Origin: Conchocele bisecta
Taxonomy: Eukaryota; Mollusca; Bivalvia; Lucinida; Thyasiridae
Reading direction: 5' to 3'
NCBI GenBank assembly: GCA_029237695.1
Contig: JAQRGA010000165.1
Location: 124,001-188,000, forward strand
DNA: 64,000 bases
Shown here: positions 46,581 through 55,997 of the stretch, in pieces
How the letters are laid out: every line of letters begins with the position of its first letter
Numbering within the stretch: position 1 is the first letter of the stretch
Translations under genes and position numbers: made by a program
The notes under the pieces: generated by a model
What the model saw: only the letters and a program-made list of their open reading frames with translations
Database searches by the model: none
Told to the model about the DNA's origin: nothing

Positions 46581-47973
46581 TTCCGGAACATTATCGTTAT
46601 TGACTATCATGTGATGTAACCACATCCGGCTTTGACTTTAACATTCATACTTTGGAAATATATTGCATAGGCAATACATATGTATACTTTGATAGTGTAT
46701 GGTAATACTCCTATCATGGCATATCATGGCTAAAGGATTGTAGTAAGACTACTATATTGTTTATGGATTAATCCACTTGAAGTTGGATTATAGCCATATT
46801 GTTGACTAGTACCTCATATTGCGGGTGAGGCAGACCTTGGGACCTTGATACTTAGAGGTTACACTATCTATTGAGATACGCCAGCACTGGGGTAGCTCAG
46901 ATGATTGTCATTTGTCCTCCAATGTTCGTTATGCCATGTTATACTTGTATGTTATTTCACTTTGATTAGCGATCATCAAAGTACTTGTGCATTCATACTA
47001 TTGTCCACTACGGGACCATTGAGATACCACTACCGAGTTTATTCATCGTATAGGTTTTAAGTTGCTGTTAAAGTATAACAGTCGATTGGCTTACAACCTT
47101 GTAGTAATTGAATAGTATCATGCACAGTACAGTGATGTTCGCATATCAATGTATCATGTATTCCTGTGTGTTCCCCATGTAATATAGTGTACATTATAAG
47201 TGATTAAGTGACTACGTGTACTTATCTACTCTGGCCTATCCCTTACACTTCAACTGCATTGTTACCACTTTTCGTTCGTCAGATCAAGCTATATTGGCCA
47301 TAACGTCATAACAATTGAAGTATACTTGGTTCATATGATAATTGGGGGAGACAATTTGTCTCGATCATTCCTGACCTTGGTAATGACCTTGACACAATGT
47401 ACATGCTGATCTGGGGATACACTGATCGCAAGTATCATATGGTTCATAACACTTATCGTAAGTTTCTTTTTCACCACCGATGGCTCATTTATCAATCATC
47501 GTTGAACGTTGTGCATATATATACAGATATCCGTCTGTGTTAGCGAACAGTGCAGCTTCAGATCAGTCTGATCACGGCCTACACTGTTTGCTATTACATT
47601 TCAGTAATATTCTCGTAGCTTCCAGCGACCATTTCAGTTCCGCATCAGTTCACACGAGTGCGTTATCTGACCAAATGCTACACCCGTTAAAAACACAATT
47701 AGCCCTTTTTCTGGTGGCATGGGCGCATAATGTGGGCCTTTATGTTGCATGCGCACGTCTGTATCTTGTTGAGTCTGCTGAAACTCAGTTCAGTCTGGTG
47801 AGAAAAATGGCCTATGTTGTTAACATTTGTTAATTCACCATTACGCTGGTGTGAAATGACTGACCCATTACGCCGGTGTGGAATTATGCATATATTGTGT
47901 TATTAATATACTGAATATACATTAATTTGATTTTAAATCTACCATTATCCACCATAATATACGCCATTTAGTG

Positions 47974-49438
47974 AGACCCTTCGACGGGCTCGTTTTGCCT
48001 TGGTCAAAATGGCCAGGATTTGGTCAAAACGGCCCCCAACATTTGGGAATTTGGTCAAAAGGGCCCCTACTAAACGGCCCCCTATTATATATTGTATATT
48101 TTTCTTTTTTTCTACATATATATAAAAATATTCTTAATATTCATCTAAAATAACAATAATAAATGACCTTGTATTATGAATATTTATGAAAACTTTAATA
48201 TGCTAGCAATATATTATATTTGTGTATGGTTTGTATATCTTATCAATTACCATGGATGTTTTTTCACACCTTTATGTAGACAAATGCCCATTATCTAACA
48301 CCTTGTATTTTAGTGGGGATACCGGGTATGGAAGGTCTTCGAGCCATTTCCCACCCTTAAATATAAGAAATACAGTATAGTGGGGATACAACACAATTAA
48401 TAGCAACTCGTTATAGCAGATCAGGACACATTCTAACGGCGACCTTGGACTGAGCAGGTCGTGTTTTTATCGGTCGGTAATTATCTCAAGGTTACCGGCG
48501 GCGGCCATCTTAGCTATTGGAAATTAACTCGTATTTCCATTGTGTTATTCTTATTCGCTGGATTGTGGCAGCCTGGATATGTGCTAAGGTAAGTCGGGGC
48601 TGGGTGGGCTCGGTGTGGGTGGTATCCTGTTGAGCATGAGTTATATTTATGAAGTCAGTCGCCTGTTGTTCTCTCTGCCGAGATGGTGAGAAAAGTTCAT
48701 ATCTTATTATTATTACTATTCTTCTTCAGCGTTGAAGTATTGCTTCAGGTTTACATGGAGAAATTTATGTAGAACCGTTAGGAAAGAATGGTGGGACCAG
48801 TACGTTTTCAAACAGATTATGAGTTTGCCACTGGTTTGGGGAACAAATTTCTTTCCATCCGCAGTTACTTTGGTGGTGCTAGATAAAGTGGTGTTAGAAA
48901 GTGGTTCCAAACAGATTACGAGTTTGCCACAAGTATGCACCATCAGTAATCGCCATCAGTAATCGCATCCAGTATCATCCTGTTACTTATTATATTAGGC
49001 AGTGGTGTGGTAGCGGTGGTACGGTGGCATTTGACGGACCCTGGTAACACGGACCGCCGAGTGCCACTGGTCCCGCGTATTACCACCGCAACAGGCGACT
49101 TCTGATAAACTTTTATCATATTCGAACTGACTGGAATAAAACTCCGGCTCAGTACAATATATCATCGCTAGGTTGTACTCGTGCTCAACTGAGTGATGTT
49201 CTCATCTGCCTGCTTCCGGCCCCGGCTTGCTGAGGCGCTGCCAGGCTGTTGCAACTCGGTGAACGAGTGTCACATGTCTTTACCGATTTTATGGCACCAA
49301 CTTGTGTGTCAAGGGCCGCCAGGGGTGGATTGGTTCTACCTGGGACCCGTTTTGCTCTCCATCACCGGTGCCAGGCGGTCTCACTAAAAAGTGACAATAA
49401 CAATATTAGCGACAAGAAGCGTCAAGAAGATAAACAAG
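47974..49438. other. Intergenic DNA with a possible first exon
   Basis: Short GGTCAAAATGGCC-type repeats occupy 47998-48080. At about 48490-48588 a GC-richer stretch holds GGCGGCGGCCATCTTAG, whose complement fits a YY1 site, and ends AAG before a consensus donor GTAAGT (48589), so it could be an untranslated first exon on the plus strand. No coding continuation is identified. Confidence 0.3.
48315..48430. repeat. Dispersed repeat shared with 63233-63300
   Basis: CCGGGTATGGAAGGTCTTCG and TTCCCACCCTTAAATATAA recur at 63233-63280 with few changes. It is an unclassified short interspersed repeat. Confidence 0.6.
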
Positions 49439-51481
49439 AGGGCCATGATGGCCCTAATTCGCTCACCTGACTCCATGAACACCAGAGGAGAATGTGACAT
49501 TGAGTTCATGCGTTTTAAAAAAATTGTGCTATTTTTAGATGGCAGTCATCTTGGATTAAGCGATGACTCTCATTTTACCAAATCTGAAAATGCTTCACCC
49601 AAGGATCTTAACTTACTATGAAGTTTGGCCAGCATCGGCCATGTGGTTCCTGAGAAAAAGACGTTCAAATTCTCGAAAAAATGGACCTGTTGGAGGCCAT
49701 CATGGATGACATAATCATTTCAGATTTTGAAAAATATTGCACCAGAGCAATCGCCTCATTAATATCTTCAATTTGATATAAGACATGACCATATTTGGTC
49801 AAAAATAAAATTTGACCCCACGGGCCACGCCCATTTTTGACCCTGGGGTCACCATTTTAACACCTTTGAAAGAGCATTCTACGTCGATCATTCCTACCAA
49901 GTTTCGTCGAAATCTGGTTCGCGGTTCATGAGAAAAATATTTTTTAAGAATTTGTGCTATAGACGGCGGCCATCTTGGATTAGCGACGACCTCCGTTTTA
50001 ACAAATCTGAATAGGCTTCACCCATGGACCATAACTGAAGTTTGACCACCATGGGCCAAGTGGTTCGTGTAAAGAAGAATTTTGAAATCTAATAAAAGAA
50101 CGACATTTTGGTGGCCATCTTAGATGACATGACCATCCAATTTCGACAAAAAATGTACCAGAGCGATCGCCTCTTTGATACTTTCGATTTGATATAGACA
50201 TGACCATATTCGGTCAAAAATAAAATTGGACCCCAAATTGACCCCACGGGCCACGCCCATTTTTGACCCAGGGGTCACCATTTTAACAAATTTGAAAGAG
50301 CATTGTCCATCGATCATTCCTACAAAGTTTCATCGAAATCCGGCTGGCGGTGCATGAGAAAAAGATTTTTTAAGAATTTGTGCTATTTTTAGACGGCGGC
50401 CATCTTGGATTAGCGATGACCTCCATTTTAACAAATCTGAAAAGGCTTCACCCATGGACCATAATTGTGAAGTTTGGCCACCATGGGCCAAGTTGTTCGT
50501 GGAAAGAAGAATTTTGTATTCTCTAATAAAAGAACGACCTTTTGACCTTTCGGTGGCCATCTTAGATGACATGACCATCCAATTTCGACAAAAAATGTAC
50601 CAGAGCGATCGCCTCTTTGATACTTTCAATTTGATATAGATATGACCATATTCGGTCAAAAATAAAATTTGACCCCAATTTGACCCCATGGGCCACGCCC
50701 ATTTTTGACCCCGGGGTCACCATTTTAACAAATTTGAAAGAGCATTGTACATCGATCATTCCTACCAAGTTTCATCGAAATCCGGCTGGCGGTTCATGAG
50801 AAGAAGATTTTTTAAGAATTTGTGCTATTTTTAGACGGCGGCCATTTTGGATTAGCGACGACCTCCATTTTAACAAATATGAAAAGCCTTCACCGATGGA
50901 CCATAACTGTGAAGTTTGGCCACCATGAGCCAAGTAGTTCGTGTGAAGAAGAATTTTGAAATCTCTAATAAAAGAACAACTTTTTGACCTTTTGGCGGCC
51001 ATCTTGGATAACATAACTATCCGATTTCGACAAAAAATGCACCAGAGTGATCGCCTCGTTGATACCTTCAATTTGATATATGATATGACCATATTCAAAC
51101 AAAAATAAAATTTGACCCCAATTTGACCCCATGGGCCACACCCATTTTTGACACCGGGGTCACCATTTTAACATATTTGAAAGAGCATTGTACATCGATC
51201 ATTCCTATCAAGTTTTGTCGAAATCCGGTTGGCGGTTCTTGAGAAGAATATTTTTGAAGAATTTGTGCCATCTTGGATTACGTAATGACGTCATTTTAAC
51301 AATTTTGTAATCCCCCTACCTAAGGACCATGACCATGAAGTTTGGTGACTATAGGCCCAATGGTTACCGAGGAGAAGACGTTTGAAAATGTTCACGGACG
51401 ACGACGACGGACGACGGACGACGGACGACGACGGACACATTGCGGTAACAATAGCTCACATGAGCTTCGCTCAGGTGAGCT
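49439..51481. repeat. Dispersed repeat family A, copy 3 (full length)
   Basis: It opens with AGGGCCATGATGGCCCT (49439-49455) and closes with the family hairpin at 51453-51481 after a GACGAC/GGAC tract. Internally a unit of about 430 bp (GGCGGCCATCTTGGATTAGC then TTCACCCATGGACCATAA) is repeated about three times, which explains why this copy is longer than copy 1. No coding function. Confidence 0.8.
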
Positions 51482-51918
51482 AAAAGGGCAATAAATGTCA
51501 AATTAATCACTATTTAATATCATATAATGTAATATAGTAATGTAATGAATCTAACAGAACGATATTTATTGAAAAGATGCATTAATTCAATGATATGTAT
51601 CAAAAAGTATCAAAGACAGATTTCCTGCCCGAGCGTCAGAAACTGAGCGAAGACCACATGTGGACAATATTTATAAGACGATAATTACTATTCAAAATAC
51701 AATCAATAGTAGTAAAATCTTACCTTTGGTCACCAATTAATCCTTGTAATGCTTTTTATGTTTGTTATTATATAATAACAAATTTAATATCCATCACATT
51801 AATACACTATTTAACTACTGTAAGGTAGCCGGCTCATCAATATACATGTAGTATTGGCAAGCATAAACCGTGTCGACTTTGCTATTGGCAATTGCAAAAT
51901 CCAGAAATATCCATCACG
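51482..51918. other. Intergenic DNA left of the Polinton
   Basis: AT-rich, without a gene or known repeat. It forms the left insertion flank of the Polinton. Confidence 0.4.
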
Positions 51919-51923
51919 AACTG
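51919..51923. repeat. Target-site duplication, left (AACTG)
   Basis: AACTG directly precedes the AG of the left TIR, and the same five bases directly follow the CT of the right TIR (61646-61650). Polintons usually make 5-6 bp duplications. Confidence 0.75.
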
Positions 51924-52080
51924 AGTAGTATAGAGGGAGTAGTCAAAATGATACCAGCAAACATTGTGTCGTTATTGAGCGGTATTGTAGCTTCCCACCA
52001 CCAACAAAAGTTGGTGGTGGTATTGAATGAGAAAAAGTGGTCTTGTAGTCCCAATTATATTGGAGATTGGGATATTTTAT
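51924..52080 (+). repeat. Polinton left terminal inverted repeat
   Basis: It starts AGTAGTATAGAGGGAGT. It differs from the right TIR mainly by a 3-base and a 1-base insertion and a few substitutions. Inside it lies a hairpin CCACCACCAAC-AAAA-GTTGGTGGTGG and a second pair CCCAAT/ATTGGG. Confidence 0.92.
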
Positions 52081-52115
52081 TATTAATTTTAAGAAAATTA
52101 TAAATTATCACAATT

Positions 52116-52139
52116 CCCTCCAATTGTTCAATTTGAGGG
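52116..52139. terminator. Hairpin at the 3' end of the leftmost gene
   Basis: CCCTCCAATTG-TT-CAATTTGAGGG folds with a single mismatch and overlaps the stop codon of the gene at 52128-52418. It is a candidate transcript-end structure; function is inferred only. Confidence 0.3.
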
Positions 52140-52418
52140 AGGTGGTGTTGTAACTTTTCCTCCCACTTTATCACCCAGTTTTAACCTAAATTTATCCCAA
52201 TCAGTATTCTCAATCTTGGGAAGGGTGGCACGTGCTTTCGTTCTAATAGTATTTTTTAAATCCTCATATCGAGACATCTCCTCCACCACCGATTCGAACT
52301 CGACATCAGATATATTGTTATCGGCCAACGCTTTGGACACGATAACGTCAATACTATTTTTCTTAGACCTCGCGAGAAACGATATTCTGTCGTGCTTTCT
52401 ACTTTTATTTTCGAACAT
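52128..52418 (-). CDS. Small Polinton protein, possibly virion-associated
   Basis: An intact 96-residue frame, starting at an ATG that overlaps the end of the next gene upstream (52405-52683) by 14 bases, which suggests co-expression. The protein is charged and predicted helical: a basic N-terminus, an ISDVEFESVVEEMSRYEDLK segment typical of a short amphipathic helix pair, and a Pro-rich C-terminus. From memory, similar ISD.EF....E...Y..LK proteins occur beside structural genes in invertebrate Polinton-like elements, but no activity is known. Its position in the minus-strand structural block is the only clue to role. Confidence 0.55.
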   Translation of the reverse strand: MFENKSRKHDRISFLARSKKNSIDVIVSKALADNNISDVEFESVVEEMSRYEDLKNTIRTKARATLPKIENTDWDKFRLKLGDKVGGKVTTPPPSN

Positions 52419-52683
52419 GCCCCGACCCAGTGGCTACACCACTCAAACCCGCGGCAATAGGAATTGCCACGATTGTAGATAACAATGCAGCGGTTCCGGC
52501 CCCACCCATTATAGCATTTACCCTCCGAGTTTCCCCCTCTTGTTTTAGAATATCCTGCATCGCGACGATATTGTCCAACCTAAAATCTGAACTTCTTTCG
52601 CCAAAACCAATATCATCCAATCCGCGATTGGCGTCCAACATTGTTGGTATTGGAAGCGTGCTCGGAAGCGGTGATTCGTTCAT
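52405..52683 (-). CDS. Small Polinton protein with a C-terminal membrane segment
   Basis: An ATG start at 52683 gives about 92 residues; the open frame extends three codons further to a TTG. After a polar N-terminal half (SPLPSTLPIPTMLDANRG, DNIVAMQDILKQEGETRR), residues from about 60 form a Gly/Ala-rich hydrophobic helix (GTAALLSTIVAIPIAAGLSG) that should insert in a membrane. Small proteins with such a helix in capsid gene blocks may act in membrane contact during entry or assembly, but this is inference from position only. The frame is intact. The next gene starts within its last codons. Confidence 0.55.
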   Translation of the reverse strand: MNESPLPSTLPIPTMLDANRGLDDIGFGERSSDFRLDNIVAMQDILKQEGETRRVNAIMGGAGTAALLSTIVAIPIAAGLSGVATGSGHVRK

Positions 52684-52855
52684 ATTATCCAATATATTGT
52701 TATTTTACAAATTTATTTCAATCAACAATGTCTCAACAGTGGAAGAACTCGCTGGGCTAGCGATTTTCGTAACAAAGTTAATAACACTACCTTCGGAAAG
52801 TATAATTGGATTATCACCGGCGAACAAAATCACCCCTGAACTCCGTCCAGCGAGT

Positions 52856-53689
52856 TTAGAGGCTCCACCCCCGTTCTTCCCCATCCACTACGAGATTTGC
52901 GATGACCGCGCCCACAGGTTTACCACTAGCATTAACCGAACAGACCGCCATTCGTCGAACCGTACCTGGAGATGTCATGACGTATCCCCCATATATATTG
53001 CTCGCTTTGGCACCGAATGAATATTCATAGGCCCCCTCATTTAATGGCCCCCTCTTCTCAGCCCAAACTGTGATGATGGGATTTCTGCTGCGTAATAACT
53101 TAAACTGCTCTACAGATGTGTCCAACAATGCGGCAAACTCCTCGATAGCGGTATGGGCCTCAACACTAACCTTTTCAGAGGTATCCTCAAGTGCTTTGTT
53201 CGCGTTTTTACGAACTCGATTTAGCTTATCGGAAACTTCCATAAACTCTGTATGGGCCTCTTCCCGAAATTCTGTTATTTTTCCACCTAGTTCAGTAAGT
53301 GCTGTCTGGTCCTCAGAGCGCAACATCCCATAGGCTTCCGTAAGGTCCGTCTGTATATCTGATCGGACTTTCTCAATACCCGTCCGGACTTCCTCAATCC
53401 CCGTCCGGGCCTCTTCCCGAAATTCGGTTATTTTCCCGCCTAGTTCGTTTAGTTCTGTATGTGTTTCTTCACGAGTTTGTGTAGTCACAGCCAGGGCATA
53501 TACTCTAAGTTGTGATAGTAGACTCTTGTGAATCTCGTTCGTGGCCGCCGATATAGTTATATTGATCAGGGCCTTGGTTTTTTCCGGTAGTTAAAAAATC
53601 ACTCTCTGTTGGGGTGAATTCTTTGAATTTATACCTGTCACCCAATCGCGATTGGAATTGGAAGAACTACCTGGTCCGTATATACTCAT
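52856..53689 (-). pseudogene. Fibre-like coiled-coil structural protein, frameshifted
   Basis: The longest open part (down from about 53488) is a heptad-rich coiled coil with two near-identical LGGKITEFREEA segments, a Thr/Glu/Arg-rich stretch, and a C-terminal globular head containing ITVWAEKRGPLNEG and a GYVMTSPG turn. From memory this head recurs in fibre-like proteins of invertebrate virus-like elements. The likely true start is the ATG at 53687-53689 (MSIYG), but at least two frameshifts, near 53620 and 53505, separate it from the coiled coil, and the long frame itself opens at GTG. It would project from the capsid and bind a host surface. The coiled coil and head are confident; the fibre role is inferred. 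Confidence 0.65.
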
Positions 53690-53734
53690 AATAATTTTCT
53701 TAAAATTAAATTATAATATTGGGGACACCTATAC
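53690..53734. promoter_or_regulatory. AT-rich gap before the fibre-like gene
   Basis: A 45-bp AT-rich spacer between two minus-strand genes (TAATAATTTTCTTAAAATTA). It is the only non-coding space available for a promoter of the fibre-like gene. No canonical TATA box is evident. Confidence 0.25.
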
Positions 53735-54421
53735 TCAATTGGAAATTTCTAGGACGACCGAAATCGGGTAATAGCTCTTCAACTCTCTCGCTTGATCATC
53801 AAGAATAGAGACCGTAAATTCGTGGATATGTCCCGGTTCCAAAACTTTCATCTCGGGGCGTGGGAAGTCTAAGGTCACAGTCTCCCCAAAGAAACACTCA
53901 CTGGCTTGCACGGTTTTCAGTAATGTGCTGGGAGATCCGTCTAACATGTTGTACGATGTGTTCACCCGATCCAGGTGTACCCTGAGATTGTTCGTGAAGG
54001 CGAAGTCCACCGGGTTATCACTTACGTACTCACCCGAGACAAACACTCCTTTATTTGCGGAGTATGTCTCTCTAAAACCGAGTTGAATACCCAACATCGG
54101 GGAGAGCATTATCTGGCTGTCTGGGCCGATGGTCATTGTTGCAAGTCCGGTAGCCTTCAATACTGTGAGGTTGACTATACCGTCAAGCTCTGTGGAAACA
54201 AAGTATATGAGCTGTCTTGTTCCCCACAGTCCGGGAGGCAGCTTTACACCTAATTGTTGTCCATCTTTTACATAGTAAAATCCTTCGCACGTCCCCACAT
54301 TCTGCCACACAACCGTGAAGGTGATTGATCTGAGGCATACCCGGCGTTTTCCGCAGCAGTTGTCGATTGACTTCTGAAGTTCACAACTCTCTTTTTGAAC
54401 ATTAGTGATATTAGCAAACAT
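53735..54421 (-). CDS. Minor capsid (penton-like) protein
   Basis: An intact frame of 228 residues from ATG. It has the layout of Polinton/adintovirus minor capsid proteins: a beta-rich body with GFYYVKDGQQLGVKLPPG and a LGIQLGF motif, a NTSYNMLDGSPSTLL segment, and a C-terminal strand with VSILDDQARELKS ending in VVLEI. Such proteins form the pentons at capsid vertices and adopt a single jelly-roll. Its ATG lies only 17 bp from the ATG of the major-capsid-like gene on the opposite strand, so both would share one promoter region. Of the larger structural genes it is the only one without an obvious break. Assignment is from motif order and neighbours; a structure prediction would settle it. 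Confidence 0.7.
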   Translation of the reverse strand: MFANITNVQKESCELQKSIDNCCGKRRVCLRSITFTVVWQNVGTCEGFYYVKDGQQLGVKLPPGLWGTRQLIYFVSTELDGIVNLTVLKATGLATMTIGPDSQIMLSPMLGIQLGFRETYSANKGVFVSGEYVSDNPVDFAFTNNLRVHLDRVNTSYNMLDGSPSTLLKTVQASECFFGETVTLDFPRPEMKVLEPGHIHEFTVSILDDQARELKSYYPISVVLEISN

Positions 54422-54438
54422 AATAAACTCCGATTAAA
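54422..54438. promoter_or_regulatory. 17-bp divergent intergenic gap
   Basis: The start codons of the minor-capsid (minus) and major-capsid-like (plus) genes are separated only by AATAAACTCCGATTAAA. Any promoter or start signals for both must overlap the coding sequences. Confidence 0.45.
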
Positions 54439-55470
54439 ATGTCGTTGGATACCATTCATTTAGCTTCAATTCAAAGGCAAACTATAAAGTTGGTGGTGTA
54501 TACATGTACACTCAAAAGAACACCATTGGTGAGCTTGTGCACCCCCAAATAAGAGTCAGTTTGGGCAAGGGTTTCGACACCAATTTCCCTAACATGTTTG
54601 AAAAGTACAGACTTCCTAAAACCATTACACAGGATGTCACAACAAACTGGAACAACCCTATGCAGTTCTGGCAGAACCAACTAAATTTTGCCGTGTGGTG
54701 TGACCATATAAAAAATAACCTAATGCTGAGCAGTAGCTTCTACAAGTTTCATGTGTATTATACTATTAGGAGGATTATCAAAGAACTAGGTATCCCACTA
54801 CCTCAAGACGACGGCTGGAATCCCATTTCCAACACATACCACCGTAAGGCGTTCGAACGTATATGTGACGAATTTAACGTTTCAAAAGATTCGGATTGGA
54901 GACAAAAAGTATACCCGAACAGCAACAGCCTGGGCACTGTTTATCTCAGTGGTCTAGACTACGGCGCAAACACAAAGTATGCCACCCCAGGTGTAACCTG
55001 GGGTTTTTATATGTTAAACCACGTAGTGAACCCAGTTAGAGGTTATACAAATTGGACCGCCACCGATTATGTAGTAAATAAAATGACGTTCGGGCTGAAG
55101 TTAGTACAAAGAGACAGTGTAATTACGATTACTGCTGGTATAATGCACCAAAAATCGCTCACGTAGATTATATTTTACAAGACAGAAACGTGCAAAAGGG
55201 TATAGAAACCTTTATATTGGACGACGGTCTAGGGTTTACGCAGACCGGTGTTATCCGCCTCAAAGACTCCATTCGCACAAACGTCTGGACCATCCTCGGC
55301 GCACAGGGGCAAACGCGCACTTCTATAATATAAGTCGGGACGGCGTTTGACGCACAAAAACAGTTCTTGGCAAATGTAGAGGACGCCATCTCCTCTCCAG
55401 TGGACCTCCTGGCGGCGATCAACCCAGTTGACGGTTACAATAATCAGATCGTAATCAAAACGAACCGCCT
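54439..55470 (+). pseudogene. Major-capsid-like protein, broken
   Basis: The coding sequence starts at ATG 54439, changes frame before 54504, runs open to about 55150, shifts again at an A-run there, and then meets an in-frame TAA at 55331-55333 before coding signal continues. Recognisable blocks are YMYTQKNTIGELVHP, WNNPMQFWQNQLNFAVWC, YYTIRRIIKELGIPLPQDDG, ITITAGIMHQ, LGFTQTGVIRLKDSIR and FDAQKQFLANVEDAI. From memory, this block order is that of a large capsid-block protein of invertebrate Polintons, taken here as the double-jelly-roll major capsid protein that forms the shell. The last part looks internally deleted: the length is about 340 codons against roughly 500-650 usual. Identity as major capsid is probable but not proved. 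Confidence 0.55.
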
Positions 55471-55751
55471 GTGTGGACTGGATCAACGAAGAGCTTCGCT
55501 GCGAGAGTCACGCCGTGCAAACTTTCCGGAACGTTGACGAAGCCATGCGCGAGTACGCGCTGGCATATCCGCAGAAAATTCTCGCACCGCTCGGTCCCAA
55601 GCCCCAACTTTCAGATTTATATGTACCGTCAGAGGACCAAAAAGACCGCTAGATCGCGTTCATCGTTGTGGGAATGGATGTGGTTGGTCTCGTCAGCTAC
55701 TATATTGGAAAAGCAATAAGCAATAATTATTTAAAAAAAACACTTTTTTAA
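55455..55751 (+). pseudogene. Small single-pass membrane protein with a nonsense codon
   Basis: The frame reads VDWINEELRCESH...REYALAYPQKI, then a Pro-rich LGPKPQLSDLYVPSEDQKDR, then TAG (55650-55652). It continues in frame as a hydrophobic helix IAFIVVGMDVVGLVSYYIGK before TAA at 55749-55751. The TAG probably replaces TGG (Trp), so the ancestor had a C-terminal transmembrane anchor with a soluble N-terminal domain. The true start is unclear because its 5' end merges with the decayed end of the major-capsid-like gene. No family is recognised. It lies in the structural block, so a virion or membrane role is possible. Confidence 0.5.
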
Positions 55752-55793
55752 ATAATATATAGAACGGTGTTAGTTGACGAGCTTTATTTTGCT

Positions 55794-55994
55794 CTAATCG
55801 ATGTAGGCTACACGGCCCTTAAACACCGGCCACCCTTTTCGCAAAGCGGATGTTAGATTCCTCCGAGTTCCCACTCCTGTTCCAATCCAATCGCGATTGG
55901 ACTTCCAACAAAGGTTTAGTATCGCCGACGCAGTTACCGGACGATCTGGCGAGGGCATGTTAGAGATTGTCCGATCTATTAGAATACCTCGCAT
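55794..55994 (-). CDS. Small Polinton ORF of unknown function
   Basis: It encodes 66 residues from ATG, and the start codon is only 3 bp from the integrase ATG on the other strand. The protein contains SPDRPVTASAI and a basic TRRNLTSALRKGWPVF stretch. A second minus-strand frame is open over the last two thirds, so a frameshifted longer ancestor is possible. It contains a KSNRDWIG segment whose DNA (CCAATCGCGATTGG) is a palindrome also found in the fibre-like gene. No known domain. Confidence 0.35.
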   Translation of the reverse strand: MRGILIDRTISNMPSPDRPVTASAILNLCWKSNRDWIGTGVGTRRNLTSALRKGWPVFKGRVAYID

Positions 55995-55997
55995 ACG

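Larger units (their letters stand above)
44385..47973. mobile_element. Possible CACTA (EnSpm-type) non-autonomous element
   Basis: The left end reads CACTAAATGGCGTAATGGTA and the right end is its reverse complement in the first 14 bases (ATACGCCATTTAGTG), giving CACTA termini. Both ends carry subterminal repeats of ATAATGGTGGATAATGG type, densely at 44398-44560 and sparsely at about 47930-47955. CACTA elements are defined by such tips and subterminal repeats. No transposase is recognised in the 3.6-kb interior, and the 3-bp flanks (TGT and AGA) do not match, so either the duplication has decayed or the class call is wrong. Confidence 0.45.

Noticed and set aside
47480..47833. 117-codon plus-strand open frame
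   Set aside because: Contains the dispersed AGATCAGTCTGATC repeat and no domain; composition is not coding-like.
52430..53020. 196-codon plus-strand frame in the Polinton
   Set aside because: Antisense to the membrane-segment and fibre-like genes, which have recognisable features on the minus strand.
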